From Paenibacillus sp. HGH0039 (lineage in GTDB: Bacteria; Bacillota; Bacilli; Paenibacillales; NBRC-103111), in contig NZ_KE150412.1 in the NCBI RefSeq assembly GCF_000411255.1, forward strand, positions 549,609 through 613,608: a stretch of DNA of 64,000 nt, given 5' to 3'. The position numbers and the translations under genes are program-made. Positions 59,724-64,000 of this stretch are shown here, piece by piece. Below the pieces are notes generated by a model. The model saw only the letters and a program-made list of their open reading frames with translations. It was not told the origin of the DNA and did not search any database. The first letter of the stretch is position 1; every line of letters starts with the position of its first letter.

Positions 59724-61088
59724 TTAATGGCCTGCATGAGACTTGCCCGACATGTCGGTCTTCCCGGAACCGGAACCCGAGCCTGTTCCGGCTGCGCCGC
59801 CGGTGCCGGAATTTTTACCGGCATCGCCGCCGGCTGTCCCGGATTGGTCACCGGCGGCCGGCATACCGGACATGCCCCCGTGACCCCCGTGTCCTCCGCC
59901 TGTCTTGGAGACGATTTCGAGCATCGAGTCGATCTCGCCCTGACCCGCAGCCGAAATCGAACGCTCGTCTCCCGTAAGCCACGCGTGGTTGAACGGGCCT
60001 TCCACGGGAGACTTGTCGTACTTCGGCTGCACGGACATCAGGTACGCCATGACGGAATCCGGCAGCTTGTCCTTCTCCGTCCAGATGAGGGGTGCGTGCT
60101 TGCCGAGATGCGAGAACGGAGCGGCAGCGAGGGCCAGATCCGGATTCTCCTTGCTGATCAGCGAGAAGTTGTGGCCCGGCGTCGTGATTCCCCAGCCGAA
60201 TCCCGTTGCCGGGTCCTTGTACTTGGCGAACGCGATGCTGTTCTCGACGGGGTCTTTTCCCGCTATCCGCACGACTTTGCCGTATTCGCCGAGCTGTTTC
60301 TCGACGGCTGCGGAAATGACGGAGTCCGGGCCGAGCAGGTAGATGTTCGCCTTGCCGTCCCGCGTTTTTAAAGCGTCAATCGTCTCTTGGGGAACCTTAT
60401 CCTTGCTCACGTAGAGCAGAGGCTCGGGCATATGGGAGATCCAGTTGACGGCCGGCATCGTGTATTCCTTGTTCTCGCTGGAACCAACGATAACGGAAGG
60501 CGGATTCTCCTTCGCTACCTTCCCGTAATAAGCATCAATCGCTTTTGCCGCCGCGGCGGGATTATCCGCCGGGATCTTGTCCGTTTTCAGGCCCAATTCC
60601 TTGGCCTGTTTTTCCACTTTAGGGTCCAAATTCCCGACGAGAATGGCCTGCACGCCCTGGTTGGACTCGACTCCGGCCGGTTTCAGACGTTCCAGTTCCC
60701 GCACGGTTACATCCGGAATACCGTCCTTGTTAACGAAAAGAACCGGCCCGTTATTCGGGTGATGAATCAGATCGGCACTCGCGAGGGCGGTCTGCCACTC
60801 CTCGGGATTGACGAGCACGACGCCTCCCGGGCGGTTGTCGTCGCTTGTGGCCATCCACAGCGTACGCGAGGTGAGCACCGCCGCCTCGTAAGGATCGCTC
60901 GAATTGATGCGCGTCGTGTTCTTGGACGCGATCCAGGGCGCCTTCGAATCGGCTTCCCCTCTGCCCGCCGCCGTTACAGGCTGAGTCGCCGCTCCGCCGG
61001 CTGTATTTTTGGACGGATCGTTTAAGCAGCCCGTAAGAGCCAGCGATGCGGTCAAGGTTATCATCCCGACTCCTATCCATTTTTTCAT
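59724..61088 (-). CDS. CWB2-repeat lipoprotein with His/Met/Gly-rich tail
   Basis: A 454-residue protein with lipoprotein signal MITLTASLALTGCLNDP. The body has repeats of the cell-wall-binding repeat 2 (CWB2) kind: TRINSSDPYEAAVLTSRTLW, VVLVNPEEWQTALASADLI, GVQAILVGNLDPKVEKQ, and a second set beginning VVRIAGKDPVENSIAFAKY. From about residue 385 the chain becomes Gly/His/Met-rich (TGGGHGGHGGMSGMPAAG) and ends SGKTDMSGKSHAGH. Such tails bind Cu or other soft metals. It lies 114 bp after a two-component system whose sensor loop is also His/Met-rich. I infer an envelope metal-binding role. Confidence 0.75.
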   Translation of the reverse strand: MKKWIGVGMITLTASLALTGCLNDPSKNTAGGAATQPVTAAGRGEADSKAPWIASKNTTRINSSDPYEAAVLTSRTLWMATSDDNRPGGVVLVNPEEWQTALASADLIHHPNNGPVLFVNKDGIPDVTVRELERLKPAGVESNQGVQAILVGNLDPKVEKQAKELGLKTDKIPADNPAAAAKAIDAYYGKVAKENPPSVIVGSSENKEYTMPAVNWISHMPEPLLYVSKDKVPQETIDALKTRDGKANIYLLGPDSVISAAVEKQLGEYGKVVRIAGKDPVENSIAFAKYKDPATGFGWGITTPGHNFSLISKENPDLALAAAPFSHLGKHAPLIWTEKDKLPDSVMAYLMSVQPKYDKSPVEGPFNHAWLTGDERSISAAGQGEIDSMLEIVSKTGGGHGGHGGMSGMPAAGDQSGTAGGDAGKNSGTGGAAGTGSGSGSGKTDMSGKSHAGH

Positions 61089-61202
61089 TTGACGGATGCC
61101 TCCTTCACAAAAATTCTCAATTGGTTCTATGGATCAGTGTACCCATCAATTATGAAGAACCTGTGTAGGTGAAGCTCCCTCAAACGTTTATTTTTTAAAC
61201 CG

Positions 61203-62333
61203 TTACTCGTCTCCGGCATCCGGCTCCTGCAAAATCCGCGTCTTTATTGCCGCAAGGGGCGGCTGCGCTGCGGAAAGGGTGACCCGGAAAACCGCTCCCC
61301 CTTCATTGGCCGCCGAAATCCGGCCGCCGTGCGCCTGCACCAGCTTGCTGACGATGGCAAGTCCGAGCCCGCTGCCTCCGGACCTGCGGTTGCGCGACTT
61401 GTCTCCGCGGTAAAAGCGCTCGAAAATATACGGCAGATCGCTTTCCCGTATACCCGGGCCGGTATCTTTGACGGTAATGAGCACCTTGTCTCCCGCACGC
61501 CTGCCTTTGAGCGCCACTTCCCCGTCAGGAGGCGTATAGGTCAAGGCGTTGCTGAGCAAATTGACCAGAATTTGCGTGAGACGGTCGGGGTCTGCATCGA
61601 GGTACACGCTCCGGGGGGCGTCGACGGTGAAGCGGATCCGTTTTTCCAAGAAAGCGGCGGACATAAATGCCTTGACCTTCTCCATCACGTTGTTCAGCGG
61701 CACCTTCGACCGGGTGAGCCGGAATACCGGCGAGTCCAGTTCGTTGAGCTCTTCCAGCTCGTTAATGAGATCGGCCAGACGGACAATCTCTTCATAGCAC
61801 GAATGGATGCGCTCCGGTGTCGGCTCCCAGATGCCGTCCTCCAGCGCTCTCATGTGGCTTTTCAAAGTCGCCAGAGGCGTGCGGAGCTCATGGGCGATAT
61901 CCTCGGTCATCGTAACGCGGATCTTCTCCAGCCTTTGCAGCTGCTCCGCCAGCTCGTTGATCGACTGCCCGAGCTCCGCCAGCTCGTCGTCTCCGCCCAC
62001 GGCGGTCCGGCTGTCCAGCTGGCCTCCGGTCATTTTCTCGGCCACGGCCTTCATTTCCACGAGGGGAGCCGACACCCGTTTCGCTACGCAGAACCCCATG
62101 CAGGCGGCCAGCACGATCGAACCCAGGAACGTCCAGAGCACCGACTGCATGATGGCCTGTTCCAGATGCGTATTGAGCCGGGGCATATCGTGCATCCCGC
62201 CGTCGGCCTGGTTCATGTACATCGTGATATGATAATGCGTGCTGATCAGAATGGTCGCCGTCGAGATGATCAGAATTCCCGTAGCCATCGCGACGATCAT
62301 GACAGCAAGCCGGACATGCAGCTTCTTCTTCAC
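61203..62333 (-). CDS. Sensor histidine kinase with His/Met-rich extracellular loop
   Basis: A 376-residue protein. Helix 1 is at about residues 9-31 and helix 2 at about 64-82. The short loop between them reads THYHITMYMNQADGGMHDM then PRLNTHLEQ, with four His and four Met in 32 residues. HAMP follows (KRVSAPLVEMKAVAEKM), then HisKA with His148 in DIAHELRTPLATL, and an intact ATPase (NLLSNALTYTPPDG, DTGPGI, GGSGLGLAIV). Its start overlaps the regulator stop by 4 bp. The loop composition resembles Cu/Ag sensors such as CusS. Confidence 0.88.
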   Translation of the reverse strand: MKKKLHVRLAVMIVAMATGILIISTATILISTHYHITMYMNQADGGMHDMPRLNTHLEQAIMQSVLWTFLGSIVLAACMGFCVAKRVSAPLVEMKAVAEKMTGGQLDSRTAVGGDDELAELGQSINELAEQLQRLEKIRVTMTEDIAHELRTPLATLKSHMRALEDGIWEPTPERIHSCYEEIVRLADLINELEELNELDSPVFRLTRSKVPLNNVMEKVKAFMSAAFLEKRIRFTVDAPRSVYLDADPDRLTQILVNLLSNALTYTPPDGEVALKGRRAGDKVLITVKDTGPGIRESDLPYIFERFYRGDKSRNRRSGGSGLGLAIVSKLVQAHGGRISAANEGGAVFRVTLSAAQPPLAAIKTRILQEPDAGDE

Positions 62334-63022
62334 TTGAGCTCACCGGAGAAACGGTATCCCGCTCCGTAAACCGTCTGGATATAGACGGGATTTTTCGGAT
62401 CCTTTTCGATTTTCTGACGGATGTTCTTCACATGCTGATCGATGGTCCTCACGTCCCCGTCGTAGGCGAAACCCATAATTTTATCGACGAGCTCGTCCCT
62501 CGTAAAGCTTCTTTTGGGATATCGCGCAAGCGCTATCAGAAGTTTGTATTCGATAGGCGTCAGACTGACCGGTTCCCCTTGGCAAAAAACAACCTGCCTC
62601 AACGAGTCGATCTCCAGATGCCCGTTCCGAAAAGAAACCCGGTCCGCCAGCAGCTGGCTGTCGTCCGAACGCCGCAGAATAGCTCTCACGCGTGCCACAA
62701 GCTCTCTCGGATCGAACGGCTTCGTCAAGTAATCGTCGGCTCCGAGCGACAGACCGTGAATCTGATTCGTCTTGGAAACTTTGGCCGTGAGCATGAGAAC
62801 CGGTACCGCATCGGACCGCCGGATTTCCCTGCATACCTGTTCCCCGTCCATATCGGGCAGCATCAGATCCAAAACGAGCAGGTCGACGCCTCCTTGCCGG
62901 ACCGTTTGCAGCGCTTCTTGACCGCTGCCCGCTTCAGCGGTACGAAAGCCTTCTTTTTGCAGATAAGACACGATGACTTCCCTGATTTTGTCTTCGTCAT
63001 CCACGACCAGAATCGTTTTCAG
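62330..63022 (-). CDS. OmpR/PhoB-type response regulator
   Basis: Up to 230 residues. The REC domain has acidic DDED at the N-terminus, phosphoacceptor Asp in LLVLDLMLPDMDGEQVCREI, LMLTAKVSKTNQIHGLSLGADDYLTKPFDPRELVARV, and a winged-helix C-terminal domain (LTPIEYKLLIALARYPKRSFTRDELVD, RTIDQHVKNIRQKIE, YIQTVYGAGYRF). Taking GTG at 63004 would begin the protein at the D-D-E-D pair and lose the first beta strand. In-frame CTG at 63022 after AGGGGGAAC gives KTILVVDDED, as expected. It forms a two-component system with the kinase. Confidence 0.9.
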   Translation of the reverse strand: MKTILVVDDEDKIREVIVSYLQKEGFRTAEAGSGQEALQTVRQGGVDLLVLDLMLPDMDGEQVCREIRRSDAVPVLMLTAKVSKTNQIHGLSLGADDYLTKPFDPRELVARVRAILRRSDDSQLLADRVSFRNGHLEIDSLRQVVFCQGEPVSLTPIEYKLLIALARYPKRSFTRDELVDKIMGFAYDGDVRTIDQHVKNIRQKIEKDPKNPVYIQTVYGAGYRFSGELK

Positions 63023-63308
63023 GGCAGGTTCCCCCTTTACTTGGCATTGCCGGATTAGGGCCGGGTCGGGCCCTATTTTACTTTATCAGCACAATATGTA
63101 GAAACGATGTAGATTGTACATGGAAGGCAGAGGATAGGCCTGCATTAAGCAACCCCTATACGATTATAAACCCGTGTTCGGGGAGTTGCGAATCCGAATG
63201 AAATCAATAATAGAAAATAATTTTCTTTTTATATCAATAAAAAGATATATTCTACCAATTCTTCGATAAGTATGATAGACTATATTTACCAACTTTGGAG
63301 GTGTTATT

Positions 63309-63674
63309 ATGATAAAGAAATTTTCTGCCATTCTTTTGACCGGAGTTTTAGCCATGTCTCTCGCAACCTCTGCTTATGCCGCAAATGAAAGTTTACAAGT
63401 TATTTCTGAGCCGGGGGAAGACAACACGGCCGGATCCATATCCGGTCAAGATAAAGAGGGCAAATTCACTTTTTTCACCACTCAAAGCGGAGGCCAAAAT
63501 TTCGCTAAAGCGGCCGTTCTATCCAGCTGCGGCGGCGCTCCTATCGATTTAGAAATAAAAGGGGTCGGAAGTATTACAAAAGCAATTAAACTGTCTAGCG
63601 GTTGCAGCTATAAAGTGCGTTTGTGGAATGAAACAGGCGGAACAGCCAAAGCATTTTTAAGAAACTGGGAGTAG
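63309..63674 (+). CDS. Small secreted protein, unknown function
   Basis: A 121-residue protein with ATG after GGAGGTGTT. The signal peptide KKFSAILLTGVLAMSLATSAYA is cleaved near AYA-AN, leaving about 97 residues. Two cysteines (SSCGGAPID and SSGCSYKVRLW) probably form a disulfide. The mature part looks like a beta sandwich (FTFFTTQSGGQNFAKAAV, LEIKGVGSITKAIKL). I do not recognise the family. Its upstream region is much more AT-rich than the surroundings. Confidence 0.7.
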   Translation: MIKKFSAILLTGVLAMSLATSAYAANESLQVISEPGEDNTAGSISGQDKEGKFTFFTTQSGGQNFAKAAVLSSCGGAPIDLEIKGVGSITKAIKLSSGCSYKVRLWNETGGTAKAFLRNWE

Positions 63675-63737
63675 TTAAGGACTATTTAGTAAAAATCACG
63701 TTTAAATGTCTACATAAGTCATAACGATAGATTTATT

Positions 63738-63772
63738 ATCCCCCGTGGATCTTTATCCCATAGGGGATTTTT
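63738..63772 (+). terminator. Intrinsic terminator of the small secreted protein gene
   Basis: ATCCCC / GGGGAT outer arms and GGAT / ATCC inner arms, then T5. It lies 64 bp after the stop. Confidence 0.7.
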
Positions 63773-63793
63773 GCCATAAATCCCTCTAAAGAC

Positions 63794-63817
63794 AAAAAAG
63801 CCGCGGAGAACGCGGCT
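63794..63817 (-). terminator. Intrinsic terminator of the gene at the right edge
   Basis: GCCGCG / CGCGGC around GAGAA, followed by T6 on the minus strand, 18 bp after the stop at 63835. Confidence 0.8.
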
Positions 63818-63834
63818 CGGCTTCTTGCATTTAC

Positions 63835-64000
63835 TTATTTGATCTGCCGCTGATAAGCTTTGGCCGCTTCGTTCATCGCTTTAAGCTCGCCTCCCTTAAC
63901 GTAAGAAGGAAAATTGTTGCTGTCCTTGCGCACATAAACGCTGCTGTCCGCTGCCGTCAGAAGCTCGCCGGACGCCGGGAAATAATAGAAGCTCGTGTCC
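63835..64000 (-). CDS. C-terminal part of an unidentified protein
   Basis: A minus-strand frame open at the right edge that ends in TAA (63837-63835). The 54 visible residues read DTSFYYFPASGELLTAADSS, then VYVRKDSNNFPSYVKGGELK, then AMNEAAKAYQRQIK. The pattern 'YYFPASGEL.....VRKDSNNFPSYV' looks like part of a secreted or substrate-binding-type protein, but I cannot identify it. The start is outside the window. Confidence 0.55.
   Translation of the reverse strand, partial: DTSFYYFPASGELLTAADSSVYVRKDSNNFPSYVKGGELKAMNEAAKAYQRQIK

Overview
The window looks like a moderately GC-rich chromosome segment from a spore-forming, low-temperature-of-evidence Firmicute of the Paenibacillaceae type. The evidence is a complete GerA-type germinant receptor operon (55.8-59.6 kb), an SLH-domain surface protein, TmrB-, NiaP-, YkhA-, YwaF- and YqkE-like proteins that resemble Bacillus proteins, AGGAGG-type ribosome binding sites and many TTG/GTG starts. 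No rRNA, tRNA, phage, transposase or CRISPR array was seen. Almost every gene is intact and most lie on the minus strand, with clear intrinsic terminators between transcription units.

Layout. 0-8 kb: the tail of a YdjM-like hydrolase, a sensor-domain membrane protein, a three-gene unit tmrB / membrane protein / small tyrosine phosphatase (the last apparently starting at AUU), a methyltransferase, an orphan Imm22 immunity protein, a PNPOx-like flavoprotein, a secreted erythromycin-esterase-like protein and an ANKH/MATE-like transporter. 8.2-13.7 kb: a type III polyketide synthase operon (PKS, methyltransferase, FAD oxidoreductase, MMPL exporter), probably making and exporting a phenolic lipid or alkylpyrone. 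14-21.5 kb: housekeeping and transport genes (YdcF, CynX-type MFS with its FadR-type regulator, NiaP-like permease, DUF1003 protein, glutaminase) and a GAF protein carrying a degenerate histidine-kinase module.

21.6-31.1 kb: the most unusual locus, a tightly overlapping operon with KASIII, two ATP-grasp enzymes, an SDR/epimerase, an MBL hydrolase, an adenylate-forming enzyme, a GNAT/FemAB-like protein and a Rieske oxygenase, interrupted by an SMI1/KNR4 gene. I do not recognise a characterised product for this combination. One gene in each biosynthetic operon has gained a 9-bp-repeat-encoded xxP low-complexity insertion.

31.4-45.8 kb: a DUF6492/ManC-like polysaccharide pair, an alpha/beta hydrolase divergent from a WYL regulator, an FGGY kinase, a GIY-YIG protein, a Cache-HAMP-GGDEF cyclase, an SLH-GH18 plus M15 peptidase cell-wall pair, and several small unknown proteins. 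46-55.7 kb: a metalloprotease-like protein, YkhA thioesterase, a REC protein, a tandem DUF2294 protein, a sugar ABC transporter with an intercistronic stem-loop, MerR-thioredoxin, ArsR, YqkE and a formylglycine-generating-type enzyme. 55.8-59.6 kb: the germination operon, with a sigma-G-like -10 element. 59.7-64 kb: a CWB2 lipoprotein with a His/Met/Gly-rich tail beside a two-component system whose sensor loop is also His/Met-rich (a candidate copper/silver envelope system), a small secreted protein in an AT-rich island, and the tail of a further gene.

All functions are inferred by reading motifs and recalled family resemblance. No database search was run.
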